Positions 6,352-13,681 of a DNA stretch of 24,132 nt are shown in pieces. The first letter of the stretch is position 1; every line of letters begins with the position of its first letter. The notes under the pieces are model-generated. The model was not told the origin of the DNA. It saw only the letters and a list, made by a program, of their open reading frames with translations, and made no database searches. The DNA comes from a virus. The stretch covers positions 1 to 24,132 of IMG/VR virus record IMGVR_UViG_3300042861_000276; one strand, 5' to 3'. The translations under genes and the position numbers were made by a program.

Positions 6352-8475
6352 CTACATAGAGAGTTTGGAGACAAAGTACATAGCTACTTTAGAATTGCCC
6401 CTTGTTTTGCGCTCTTTGGAATATCCGAGCGCAGTAAGGATTGAACCAATACGCTGAGTGTTGAGGTAATTAAATTTAGTTTCAATCATCAAGTATTGCT
6501 GAATGTCGGTAAGTGACATCCATTCTCCGAATGCTCTATCTCCAACTTCGAGCTTCTTATGGATTAAGTCCTCTTCAGGTGTTGAGTGCTTGAATGCCTC
6601 AGTTGATACGTTTAAAAGAGCGATTTCCTCTTTAAGTATAGTATACTCGACTCCTGCGCAGAACATCGCGTATAACTCGCGCCATAGCGCAGCCTTATCG
6701 CACTGGTTGTAAAACTGGTGATTGATATTATTGATGTGAATTGGTATCTGCCTGCGGTTGCCAGTAGGGTCGGATAGTATCTGCGTTTCATTTGATGTGC
6801 CGCAAAAGACTGCAAGCCTGCGAAGGTCTGTTGAGACTCTGCCATAAGGCTCGCGCACGTTTATAAACTCTTTCGAGGTAAGTTCCTTGAGCCGCTTCTC
6901 CTCTTTCTTAGATTTTCCTCCGTACTCATCATCGAGTATAAGGAGCTTCTTGGTCATAAGTATTTCATCATCTTTGCCTGCATCCATTTTGCTTTCTGCA
7001 AATAGGAAGCGCAGCTCTTTGGGTAGTAGATACCTGAACCAATGGGTCTTACCAGTGCCTTGCTTTTCTCCTGAGAAGATGAGCACCAATGGCGAGTGAA
7101 TGCCGTAAGCGGATGCAACTACTGAGATGAGCCACTTGGTAATAAACTTATCAGCGTTAGGAGTGTCTGAGTCGATGCTTGAAAGTAGCAGCGCAATGTT
7201 AGGGCAGTCATCACCGATGTGCAAGTCCTTCTCAAAGAACTCGTGTAGTGGGTTGTAGGTTTGAATACGATTTGAGAATAGTATGGAGGTAATTAAGTCT
7301 TTGGTTGACTCTTTGAATATGGCTTTTGAATCGAGGAAGATTGAGTTGATGTCGCTATCATCAATCGGCTTATTGTTAAGCTCCACGTTGCGAGTTATGG
7401 TATTTTTGCGAAGTGAAAAAGTATTGACAAATACTGCTATATCAGCACTTACATTCTCCGATTTATACTTTATATCCTTGCTTACTATTTGCTGCACTAT
7501 CTCAGTGCTTTGCTCTTGTGTAATGCCGCCAAACTTTTCGAGATTTTTTACTATTTCCTCTGAGCCAACTCCTGCTGCACGCTGCGAAGTTGCCGAGCGC
7601 ATTATCTCTTTAGTCTGATTTGAATAGGCATCGATTCCGTTCTGCTTTGCGTGAAAGTATATTGTTGCAATAGTTGACTTATTTCCTTTGCTTTCTGAAT
7701 GATTCTTAAGGCAAGCGGTGTACTGCCTATCGCAATCATCGGAGTTGTATTTGGATGAGTGCGAAGATAAAGTATGGAAGTGGTCGCGCCCTTGCTCACC
7801 GAACTCGGATACAAGCGCATAGCAAATTGAAATCCAATCTGAGTAATCTTCGCATAAGTTAAGCTGCTTGCGATCCATCTGCGCAATCATCTCATCAAAA
7901 TCAGTTTTTACAACAACTACCTTATTAAACTTGATTTCCTTTTTCTTGGGCAGATACTTCTTAAATACTGGAGCTTTAGTATTTTCATATAGGAAAGGGT
8001 CGTAAGAAGCAAACCTTGCGCGAGCAACATTCTTGCAGGACTGGTCGATAATTAGCTGATATGAATTGTAAAGGTAAGATGCGATGCCGTTGAAAGCATC
8101 AAGATGTCTGCTGCCATCAATGCGATAGATAACGCATAAGCCATTTCCACTAATGGAAACAAATACAGCATAAGTGTATGGGTCGGCACTTAACTGCTTG
8201 CGTGTCTCCTCGATATTTTCCACGTTATCTATGTCCATTGCGATAAAGCCTGAATGGCTTCTAAGCGCATCATCTTTGCGAGCTGCGAATGAGCCGCTGA
8301 TTGTTACCAGTGGAGCGGTCTTCTTAAGTAAGTCTCTGACTTCTTTGTTCGGAGCTGCCCTGCATTGCAGCACTATGTCTTGCCATCTTCCTGAGCGTAT
8401 GCCTTCAAGAAATGAGGTTATTTGGATGTCAACATCTTGGTCATCTTTGATGTTCTTGTAATAGGAAATCTGCAT
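6352..8475 (-). CDS. Primase-helicase, VirE/BT4734 type
   Basis: A 707-residue replication protein. The N-terminal part resembles the VirE-N/BT4734 primase-like domain: GFIAMDIDNV (77-86, paired Asp at 81 and 83) and the ISGNGLCVIYRID segment (108-120). About 195-285 fits a primase C-terminal helical domain (DWISICYAL, TIATIYFHAKQNG). The C-terminal third is a VirE-family P-loop ATPase with Walker A GEKQGTGKTH (469-478), Walker B LLILDDE (511-517), an SNE sensor (561-563) and a GNRRQIPI arginine segment (572-579). It would prime and unwind phage DNA. The start at 8475 overlaps the upstream helicase gene by 35 bp. The family is widespread in Bacteroidota mobile elements, supporting the host assignment. 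Confidence 0.9.
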   Translation of the reverse strand: MQISYYKNIKDDQDVDIQITSFLEGIRSGRWQDIVLQCRAAPNKEVRDLLKKTAPLVTISGSFAARKDDALRSHSGFIAMDIDNVENIEETRKQLSADPYTYAVFVSISGNGLCVIYRIDGSRHLDAFNGIASYLYNSYQLIIDQSCKNVARARFASYDPFLYENTKAPVFKKYLPKKKEIKFNKVVVVKTDFDEMIAQMDRKQLNLCEDYSDWISICYALVSEFGEQGRDHFHTLSSHSSKYNSDDCDRQYTACLKNHSESKGNKSTIATIYFHAKQNGIDAYSNQTKEIMRSATSQRAAGVGSEEIVKNLEKFGGITQEQSTEIVQQIVSKDIKYKSENVSADIAVFVNTFSLRKNTITRNVELNNKPIDDSDINSIFLDSKAIFKESTKDLITSILFSNRIQTYNPLHEFFEKDLHIGDDCPNIALLLSSIDSDTPNADKFITKWLISVVASAYGIHSPLVLIFSGEKQGTGKTHWFRYLLPKELRFLFAESKMDAGKDDEILMTKKLLILDDEYGGKSKKEEKRLKELTSKEFINVREPYGRVSTDLRRLAVFCGTSNETQILSDPTGNRRQIPIHINNINHQFYNQCDKAALWRELYAMFCAGVEYTILKEEIALLNVSTEAFKHSTPEEDLIHKKLEVGDRAFGEWMSLTDIQQYLMIETKFNYLNTQRIGSILTALGYSKERKTRGNSKVAMYFVSKLSM

Positions 8476-9931
8476 TGTATAATTGTTTTAGGGTTGTTTT
8501 AAGTTTATTGTCGACAAGCTCGCGATGGAAGCGGTTAAAATTCTTCTTTTTTTCCTTGCACCAAAGCCTCGCAATTTCGTGATTCTTTCTTTCGATGTGT
8601 AAGTAGTTATCCGAATTTATTTTTTTAATGTTCTTTTTAGCCATAAATGCTACGTGCTCAACTGAAAGAAAAAGGGAGCGATACTCTTTGTGGTTTGAGT
8701 TCATTGCGATGAGCTTCTTGATGTCAACGCTTTCGGTCATTAGGATAAAGTCATCGATGCCTGCATCAAGCACAATCTTTTTCGGGAACTCATAGCCGCA
8801 GGAGCATAGCATCTTTGAGGTGTGAAGTAGTGCCTGACACTTTGGGCATTCTTTTACTGGAGCTATTCCGTTGCCCGGCTTCTTAGGATTGTGAAAGATG
8901 CTTTCCCAATTGCGAGGGGATGCCCAAGAGCCGTGAGTAAGGCAGTTGCCGCCCAAGTCGATGATGGTAAATGTTAGCTTTACTGGATGCGGTCTTGCGC
9001 CCCTGCCGCACATCTGAAGCCATAAAGGCATTGAAGCGGTTGCTTTGTTAACGATGACTGTTTCGATGTCGGGTTGGTCAAAGCCAGTTGTTGCAATGCC
9101 GATGTTGTTTAAGATGGCATCGGGAGTATTGGCAAACCATTGCAGTATTTCCTCGCGGTCTGCTGAGGTTGCATCGAGGTGCTTAGAGTTGAAGCCTGCT
9201 TGCAGGAAGGCAGCATTGACCGCTTGCGAATGTTCGACATTGCAATTAAAGATAATTGTTTTGCGACCAAGTGAATGCTGCTTGTATGCGTTAATAGTTG
9301 AGTCGATATACTTTGGCTCTTTAAACATTGCGCCCATCTGCGCTTGGTCGAAGTCACCTGCGGTCATCTTTAGCTTAGCCCGTTCCACTATCTTGGCAGC
9401 GGAGTAGGTTTGCTCAGGGCATAAGAAACCTTGCTCAATTAGCTCAGGAATATCGATGCCGCAAACTATGTCGGAGAAGTAGTTGCGCAGTGGGTTGGTC
9501 TTTTTTGCTGCCAGTGGAGTTGCAGTGAAGCCGATTATGTACTGCTCTTTGAAGTGGTCAATTACCTTTGTGAAGTTGCCGATATGGCACTCATCAACTA
9601 TAACCATCCCGATGTTGGTAAATTGATGCAGTCTCTTGTAAGCCGATTCCACCATTGCAACATATACTCTTGCGCGAGGTATTGAGCGCATTCCTGCGAC
9701 TACTTGCTGCGTTGGTTGTTTTATCGCTTTAGTGGCTTGTAAGAGCAGTTCTTCGCGGTGAACAAGTATAAGTATATCTTGGCTTGACTTAGCGCAGAAG
9801 CGGTCACATATCGCAGAAAAGCAAACAGTCTTGCCTCCTCCAGTTGCGAGCTGAGCAACCACCTTGCGATGGCTGCGCAGCTTGTCGCTGATGTTGTTGA
9901 TAAATCGTTCTTGGTAGGGGCGGAGGGTCAT
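8441..9931 (-). CDS. Superfamily 2 DEAD/DEAH-type helicase with zinc ribbon
   Basis: A 496-residue SF2 helicase. Motifs visible in order: Q-like start LRPYQ (3-7), Walker A ATGGGKT (29-35), motif II VDECH (112-116), motif III FTATP (135-139), IIFNC (226-230), ATTGFDQP (280-287) and motif VI QMCGRGARP (306-314). After the helicase core a CxxC...CxC site (C362, C365, C376, C378) suggests a zinc ribbon, then a basic helical tail. Phage relatives unwind duplex DNA or recombination intermediates during replication. Its ATG couples with the upstream small gene by ATGA, and it overlaps the primase-helicase downstream. All catalytic motifs appear intact. Confidence 0.92.
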   Translation of the reverse strand: MTLRPYQERFINNISDKLRSHRKVVAQLATGGGKTVCFSAICDRFCAKSSQDILILVHREELLLQATKAIKQPTQQVVAGMRSIPRARVYVAMVESAYKRLHQFTNIGMVIVDECHIGNFTKVIDHFKEQYIIGFTATPLAAKKTNPLRNYFSDIVCGIDIPELIEQGFLCPEQTYSAAKIVERAKLKMTAGDFDQAQMGAMFKEPKYIDSTINAYKQHSLGRKTIIFNCNVEHSQAVNAAFLQAGFNSKHLDATSADREEILQWFANTPDAILNNIGIATTGFDQPDIETVIVNKATASMPLWLQMCGRGARPHPVKLTFTIIDLGGNCLTHGSWASPRNWESIFHNPKKPGNGIAPVKECPKCQALLHTSKMLCSCGYEFPKKIVLDAGIDDFILMTESVDIKKLIAMNSNHKEYRSLFLSVEHVAFMAKKNIKKINSDNYLHIERKNHEIARLWCKEKKKNFNRFHRELVDNKLKTTLKQLYNADFLLQEHQR

Positions 9932-10158
9932 TGGTACATTTCGTTGAAGTAGTGATTGTCTTGTTGAAATCCATTAAAATTTTCTTTTCCACCTTGCCAA
10001 TTCATTGCTCCAGCCCAATGAGCATCCATAATTTGCTCCTTTTCCATTTCTTTGGCTTGGTTAATTAAACTTTCCTTCCAACTAATATCAATTTGGGGGC
10101 ATTGATTTTCTATTTCTTGTACCAACCACTCAACTGCTGTTTGATTTTTGCTGCTCAT
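9928..10158 (-). CDS. Small paralogous phage protein A (76 aa)
   Basis: The N-terminus, SKNQTAVEWLVQEIENQ, matches in pattern the N-terminus of the next gene upstream (QTALNWLISELKK), and both follow with a helix carrying lysines and a mid-protein Q-I-(I/M)-D. The two are tandem paralogs. This type of QTAVEWL protein is common in Bacteroidota phages; no function is known to me. The C-terminus is rich in Asn, Gln and aromatic residues (NWQGGKENFNGFQQDNHYFNEMYQ region). ATGA overlaps couple it on both sides. Confidence 0.75.
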   Translation of the reverse strand: MSSKNQTAVEWLVQEIENQCPQIDISWKESLINQAKEMEKEQIMDAHWAGAMNWQGGKENFNGFQQDNHYFNEMYQ

Positions 10159-10367
10159 TTGTTATATTTTTTATTGTAAAATTGTTCACCAACGGACTTT
10201 CCGATGGCGATTTGCCCCCGAAAAATATCGGTTGCACACTCGTTGCAGTTGTCTATTATCTGCTTTTTATCTTTGCGCCTTGCCTCAGCAAATAGATGCG
10301 CAAATGCTTTTGCTTGTTCTGACTTCTTGAGCTCGCTTATGAGCCAGTTCAATGCTGTTTGTTCCAT
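10155..10367 (-). CDS. Small paralogous phage protein B (70 aa)
   Basis: Begins MEQTALNWLISELKKSEQAK and continues with DKKQIIDNCNECATDIFRG, including a CNEC pair. It shares its N-terminal pattern with the gene immediately downstream and is coupled to it by ATGA (10155-10158). Mostly helical; soluble. Function unknown. The tandem pair lies just upstream of the helicase, so a supporting role in replication or host interaction is possible by context only. Confidence 0.75.
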   Translation of the reverse strand: MEQTALNWLISELKKSEQAKAFAHLFAEARRKDKKQIIDNCNECATDIFRGQIAIGKSVGEQFYNKKYNK

Positions 10368-10570
10368 TTTTCTATTGAATATATGTCTGTTACTGATTCA
10401 TTAAACTTGTATTCGATTCTCCCTTTTGCACTCCAACAATGCTCAACATAGCGCACATCTTCTGCGAGGGTAACAAACACAGTCATATTATCTGCGTTGT
10501 TATAAAACATCCGAAGATGTCTCTGATAAATCTCTATGTATCTGAACTTTCGATGCAGAAAGTAGTGCAT
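10349..10570 (-). CDS. Hypothetical protein (73 aa or longer)
   Basis: Two starts are possible. ATG at 10570 (MHYFLHRKFRYIEIYQ) begins 22 nt after the exonuclease stop; ATG at 10642 (MPQNNLSESSW) would give 97 residues but overlap the exonuclease gene by 50 bp. The shorter form is preferred because the extra residues look like a shadow of the exonuclease frame. The protein is strongly basic and aromatic at the N-terminus, then has strands (NMTVFVTL, VRYVEHCWS, RIEYKF). The 3' end overlaps the next gene by 19 bp. Family not recognised. Confidence 0.5.
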   Translation of the reverse strand: MHYFLHRKFRYIEIYQRHLRMFYNNADNMTVFVTLAEDVRYVEHCWSAKGRIEYKFNESVTDIYSIEKWNKQH

Positions 10571-10592
10571 CACATTGGTGAAGGAGTAATTT

Positions 10593-11156
10593 TCAAATCC
10601 TTCGCAGGACCAAGAACTCTCGGATAAGTTGTTCTGCGGCATCGATTTCGGCTTGTGTATGTCTGTAAATAAAAAGTTCACCTTTGAACTTATTTGGCAC
10701 TCCTATATAGTAGAAGTTTGTTGCAGGAAAGCCAGTTAGGTAAGAGTACCAAACTGCTTGAATGTGATTGAAATGCTTGACCATATCGGAAGCAAAGCTC
10801 CGAAGGTTAGTGCAGGAAGTTGTCTTGATGTCGGCGTTGATTTGGAACTCAGGGCAGTGAATATCTAAAATGCCTTTTGCCGCGATAAGCTCGCCATCAA
10901 TCTCTATGTCTTTGATGAAGGTTATCTCCTTTGCTGACCTTTCGAATATTACACTAAGCATTGGATGCTTTGCGATTGCTTGATGCACTTGCCGAGCATT
11001 ACTCGGCATCTCACTCGGCAAAGTCTCAAGCAAATTGCGGTGAAACTCTGCGCCTCTCTCAAGAGCACCAGCAGCAAATATTAAGCTGCCGCTGTAATGC
11101 CTCTTGATAGATGATGCGTTAATTGCATCAATGTTGTTGTAGTGGTCGCGTGTCAT
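10593..11156 (-). CDS. PD-(D/E)XK exonuclease, RecE/DUF3799-like
   Basis: A 187-residue nuclease. The start at 11156 (MTRDHYNNIDAINASSIK) is preferred because its ATG overlaps the HTH gene stop as TAATG; an ATG seven codons earlier at 11177 is possible. Visible features: NASSIKRH near the N-terminus, GAEFH (35-39), GILDIH (96-100, D98) and NADIKTT (107-113, D109-x-K111), which together form the active site of RecE-like 5'-3' exonucleases. It would resect DNA ends for recombination with the SSB-like protein encoded nearby; no RecT/Redbeta annealase is recognisable in the window. Confidence 0.85.
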   Translation of the reverse strand: MTRDHYNNIDAINASSIKRHYSGSLIFAAGALERGAEFHRNLLETLPSEMPSNARQVHQAIAKHPMLSVIFERSAKEITFIKDIEIDGELIAAKGILDIHCPEFQINADIKTTSCTNLRSFASDMVKHFNHIQAVWYSYLTGFPATNFYYIGVPNKFKGELFIYRHTQAEIDAAEQLIREFLVLRRI

Positions 11157-11440
11157 TATAAACTTTGCTTTAGCCAAGCATCAATTTCCGATTTTAAAAA
11201 TCTTAACCTTTTGCCGCCTTTATGCAATGGGATTTGTTTTTTATTAACCCATCCGTAAACGGTCGCCTTACTGGGTTTGTCGGGGTGATATTCACAAAAC
11301 TCATCCATATTAAACCATTTATCTTCGTGTTGTTTTTCTGTTTCAATAAATTTATGGTGCTTTAAACACGCATTTACACAATCAATTATTATGGTAGATA
11401 ATTCATCGGGAGTGATTTGGACTATTGTTACTGCTTGCAT
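11156..11440 (-). CDS. Excisionase-like HTH DNA-binding protein
   Basis: A 94-residue protein whose C-terminal half is a MerR/excisionase-type helix-turn-helix: WFNMDEFCEYHPDKPSKATVYGWVNKKQIPLHKGGKRLRFLKSEIDAWLKQS, in which the turn, the wing (KGGKRLRFLKSEID) and the final W are typical of HTH_17. The N-terminal ~40 residues form an extra helical segment. In this family members act as excisionases or transcription regulators; position in a replication operon with no integrase in view makes a regulator or replication-accessory role more likely here than excision. TAATG overlap couples it to the exonuclease. Confidence 0.8.
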   Translation of the reverse strand: MQAVTIVQITPDELSTIIIDCVNACLKHHKFIETEKQHEDKWFNMDEFCEYHPDKPSKATVYGWVNKKQIPLHKGGKRLRFLKSEIDAWLKQSL

Positions 11441-11446
11441 TTTATT

Positions 11447-11659
11447 TTAAGGGTTTAAATTGGTTAATGAATTTTGTTGTACTCCTCGCGGCTCATAATG
11501 CTTTGGATAAGGTAAGCCTTGCTGACCGCTTTCGTATGCTTCGCGTAATGCGCACTTCATTTTCTCCTTAAGAGGTTGCGGCTTTTCGGTTGGCATAATT
11601 GTGTTGAGGTACTCAGTGAACTGATTGAACTCATCAACTATGTTGCTTAGGTAGGTCAT
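11447..11659 (-). CDS. Small hypothetical protein (70 aa)
   Basis: Begins MTYLSNIVDEFNQFTEYLNTIM at 11659 and is joined to the upstream gene by ATGA. A helical N-terminus is followed by a basic helix (KEKMKCALREAYESG) and a proline-containing tail (GLPYPKHYEPRG). No domain is recognised. Its coupling to the coiled-coil and SSB-like genes suggests a recombination or replication accessory. Confidence 0.65.
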   Translation of the reverse strand: MTYLSNIVDEFNQFTEYLNTIMPTEKPQPLKEKMKCALREAYESGQQGLPYPKHYEPRGVQQNSLTNLNP

Positions 11660-12309
11660 CGGATTACTTGGGTTTTAACATCGGTTAACTTGATTCCTTT
11701 GATAGTCGTTGTGCCAGTAAGCTCCATTGCTTTAGGCAGTTTGCGCATTAGCTCGATTACATCGAACATCTCTGCTCGCATAATTGTCATAAGCACCGCT
11801 TGCCAATCTACTTCGCCAACCATCTCAGCTCTCTTGCTGATGCGGATGTTTTTTGTATGGTCGTTGCTCAGCGTTGTTGTGGTCATAGCATCTGTAAAGT
11901 GAGCCATTATATCGGCAACCATTCCTGCACCACTATTCGCAAGTGCTGCTTTTGCTTCGGCTGCAATCTTTAAATCTGCTTCTGCTTTGATGCGCTCAAG
12001 CTCGTTTGAGTATTCTACCATTAAGCTCTTGCGTTGGTCAATGAAATCTCTGAGCGGCTGCGTTGCTGCTTTTTCAATGTCCATTAACTGCTTCTTAAAT
12101 GAGTCAAGCGGCAGAGTGATTGTTTTGCGGTGGGTTTCAATATGCTTGATGGCATCGTTAACAGTTTTGATTGCTTCTGCACTGGCATCATAGCTGAATT
12201 TGTCTTCTATTTTGGAAGGTACAGCCTTCATCATCTGCTGCGACTTAAGAACTTCCGCCGAATTTATCGCGTTGTGAAAGTTCGTAAGATTTTCTATATT
12301 TGTCTCCAT
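11656..12309 (-). CDS. Coiled-coil protein of the recombination/replication cluster
   Basis: A 217-residue, mostly helical protein starting METNIENLTNFHNAINSAE. A long coiled-coil-like middle (about 45-120) contains HRKTITLPLDSFKKQLMDIEKA and an alanine-rich stretch (AEADLKIAAEAKAAL), recalling phage proteins of the DUF1351 kind that sit beside RecT/exonuclease genes. The C-terminal 60 residues look like a small alpha/beta domain (VDWQAVLMTIM, TTIKGIKLTDVKTQV). Neighbours are an SSB-like gene upstream and exonuclease downstream, so a scaffold for recombination is plausible; the family assignment is not firm. Confidence 0.7.
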   Translation of the reverse strand: METNIENLTNFHNAINSAEVLKSQQMMKAVPSKIEDKFSYDASAEAIKTVNDAIKHIETHRKTITLPLDSFKKQLMDIEKAATQPLRDFIDQRKSLMVEYSNELERIKAEADLKIAAEAKAALANSGAGMVADIMAHFTDAMTTTTLSNDHTKNIRISKRAEMVGEVDWQAVLMTIMRAEMFDVIELMRKLPKAMELTGTTTIKGIKLTDVKTQVIR

Positions 12310-12330
12310 GTTTTAGGGATTTTAAAATTA

Positions 12331-12358
12331 GGGAGCGCAGCAAAGCGCCCCCTTTTTT
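12331..12358 (+). terminator. Hairpin plus T tract oriented rightward
   Basis: Arms GGGAGCGC (12331-12338) and GCGCCCCC (12345-12352) pair with one mismatch around a 6-nt loop, followed on the plus strand by TTTTTT (12353-12358). This is a classical intrinsic terminator for rightward transcription, yet the genes on both sides are leftward. For leftward RNA the hairpin is followed only by TAATTTT. It may stop antisense transcription or act as a processing or attenuation structure between the SSB-like and coiled-coil genes. Confidence 0.6.
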
Positions 12359-12363
12359 GTTTA

Positions 12364-12999
12364 TTAAAATGGTGCTTCATTATCATCTTCGCCAAGCCAA
12401 GCGGTTTCAACTGGTGCTCCAACATTAGGCTTAAATGGCTGAGAGATTCTTGCGATGTACTCATCTGAAATCTTGATTTTATCTTGAATAAAGTCGGGCA
12501 ACTTTAAGAAGGTAACTTCATCGTGCTCTTGCGTGTTATACATTAGCGGCTCGTTAAATGCAGGAGGGCAAACTAAGCCTTTAGGAAGCGGCGATATTCC
12601 AATTATGTTAGCGTATGTCGCATCGCCTTTTGTAACGTGGGTGATGTTTAAAAGGCAAGCCTTGCCGATTAATGAGAAGATGTCAAACTTTGCAGCGGTC
12701 TCATCGGGCATCTTCTTTCCTGCCCAAGATTCGATGTCGCGTCTAAGGACCGACTTGCTATTCATTGACAAGTTGTAGATTGCTCTTGCGTAGAAAGGCT
12801 TTAAGCCTTCGCCTTTTTCGAACTCGTAAGTTTCTGTTGGCAGCTCGAATATTAATTGAACTTTGCGTTTCTTGCCTGGAAACTGTCCTTGTTGCATAGT
12901 CGTACCTAAGTCGACAATTTGGTAACATCTTGCAGGAAATGCGCCTTCGGGCGCAATCTGACGGGAGGTGTTATTCCCTACTGGTGCTGTTAAAGCCAT
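12364..12999 (-). CDS. SSB-like single-stranded DNA-binding protein (phage type)
   Basis: A 211-residue protein with a beta-rich core (FPARCYQIVDLGTTMQ, RKVQLIFELPTETYEF, KACLLNITHVTK, YANIIGISPLP) and an acidic C-terminal tip ending EDDNEAPF, which resembles the DDDIPF-type tail through which SSB proteins recruit partner enzymes. Proteins of this size and tail occur at this spot in many phages with exonuclease and primase-helicase genes. Binding to ssDNA is inferred from the tail, the core pattern and the neighbourhood; a different replication accessory protein is the main alternative. Confidence 0.65.
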   Translation of the reverse strand: MALTAPVGNNTSRQIAPEGAFPARCYQIVDLGTTMQQGQFPGKKRKVQLIFELPTETYEFEKGEGLKPFYARAIYNLSMNSKSVLRRDIESWAGKKMPDETAAKFDIFSLIGKACLLNITHVTKGDATYANIIGISPLPKGLVCPPAFNEPLMYNTQEHDEVTFLKLPDFIQDKIKISDEYIARISQPFKPNVGAPVETAWLGEDDNEAPF

Positions 13000-13004
13000 A
13001 GTGA

Positions 13005-13304
13005 TTATTTATTAAGTGATTGATTAATTACAATTGAATCGAAGGCTATCATTGCCTCCTCGAATACCTTGCGATATTTATGGTGAAATTCTGCTTTGGA
13101 GCTTTCGAAGTACAAGCGATTGCAGTAAGGCACATCTTGTATCTTCTCTTTTGAAAATTGCCTTGCAACAGTGATAGCGTCTAAGTCGCATCTTTGGAAA
13201 ATGCCCTGCTTGCAGCCGTCATCTACGATGCAAAGTAGCAAGTTTTGAAGGTGGTCGTACTGCCAAAATTGTGTGTTGTCGAATGATTTAAAATATGTTT
13301 TCAT
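13005..13304 (-). CDS. Hypothetical early protein (99 aa)
   Basis: Starts MKTYFKSFDNTQFWQYDHLQ at 13304. Mainly helical, with three cysteines (LLLCIVDDGC, QRCDLD, PYCNRLYF) and several aromatic residues; ends VINQSLNK just before the SSB-like gene. No family recognised. It is the second gene of the leftward early operon behind the conserved promoter, a position that often holds host-takeover or small regulatory proteins. Confidence 0.65.
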   Translation of the reverse strand: MKTYFKSFDNTQFWQYDHLQNLLLCIVDDGCKQGIFQRCDLDAITVARQFSKEKIQDVPYCNRLYFESSKAEFHHKYRKVFEEAMIAFDSIVINQSLNK

Positions 13305-13318
13305 AGGGTTAAAATAGT

Positions 13319-13337
13319 GGGCGGTAATTAGCCGCCC
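13319..13337. other. GC-rich perfect hairpin between early genes
   Basis: GGGCGG (13319-13324) pairs with CCGCCC (13332-13337) around the 7-nt loop TAATTAG. Neither strand has a strong T tract after it (leftward side ACTATTTTAA), so it is a weak terminator at best and may act as an attenuator or RNA-stabilising stem after the first early gene. Confidence 0.5.
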
Positions 13338-13346
13338 GATTAGTGA

Positions 13347-13541
13347 TTAGTGATTAATATCGTTGCCAAGTTTATAAGCGCATAAGATAACTCCTTCAAG
13401 TTTTTTCATAGAAGTTACTAATCCATTGCCCGTATAAATTACATAAATAGTATTTTGTAATTTCCAAGATAATTCTCTTGCTTCCTCTGAAACAAGTTTA
13501 TAACTTAAAGTTTCTTTGATGTTTGCTGTTTCGATTTTCAT
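13347..13541 (-). CDS. First gene of leftward early operon, hypothetical (64 aa)
   Basis: The start MKIETANIKETLSYK at 13541 follows the conserved promoter by about 30 nt; an in-frame ATG at 13577 would fall inside the promoter region and is rejected. The product has a helical segment (SEEARELSWKLQ), then strands (TIYVIYTGNGLVTSM) and a helix (LEGVILCAYKLG). Unknown family. Being first behind a strong early-type promoter makes it a candidate host-takeover or regulatory protein. Confidence 0.65.
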   Translation of the reverse strand: MKIETANIKETLSYKLVSEEARELSWKLQNTIYVIYTGNGLVTSMKKLEGVILCAYKLGNDINH

Positions 13542-13551
13542 AGTGAGTAAA

Positions 13552-13604
13552 TGTTTGATTGAATAATTATAGGGCAAATGTAAAACTATATTTTAAATAC
13601 GCAA
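13552..13604 (-). promoter_or_regulatory. Conserved early promoter/operator, leftward copy
   Basis: On the minus strand TTG (13604-13602), exactly 19 nt, then TACATTTG (13582-13575): a perfect fit to the Bacteroidota consensus TTG-N19-TAnnTTTG. The spacer holds an odd palindrome TATTT-A-AAATA, and GCCCTATAATTATTCA follows the -7 box, including the palindrome ATAATTAT near the expected start of transcription. The whole ~50 bp matches the block at 23508-23560 with about five mismatches. Conservation of the spacer and downstream part, not just the core boxes, suggests a shared regulator binding site. Confidence 0.85.
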
Positions 13605-13681
13605 TACATAAACAAAAATAAATGCAAAGTTTTTTCACCTCGCAATGCAAGTTGTTGATAATCAGCCTATTTATTTTGTGC

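Noticed and set aside
7283-7618. Rightward frame of 111 codons inside the primase-helicase gene
   Set aside because: Shadow of a long, motif-bearing gene on the other strand; its serine/leucine-rich composition is typical of antisense frames.
11156-11440. Excisionase as proof of a temperate phage
   Set aside because: The HTH fold is shared by many regulators, and no integrase, attachment site or repressor is visible in the window.
13605-13681. Terminator at the end of the lysis genes
   Set aside because: Searched for a stem followed by a T tract on the minus strand after the stop at 13682; only weak dyads were found, so none is listed.
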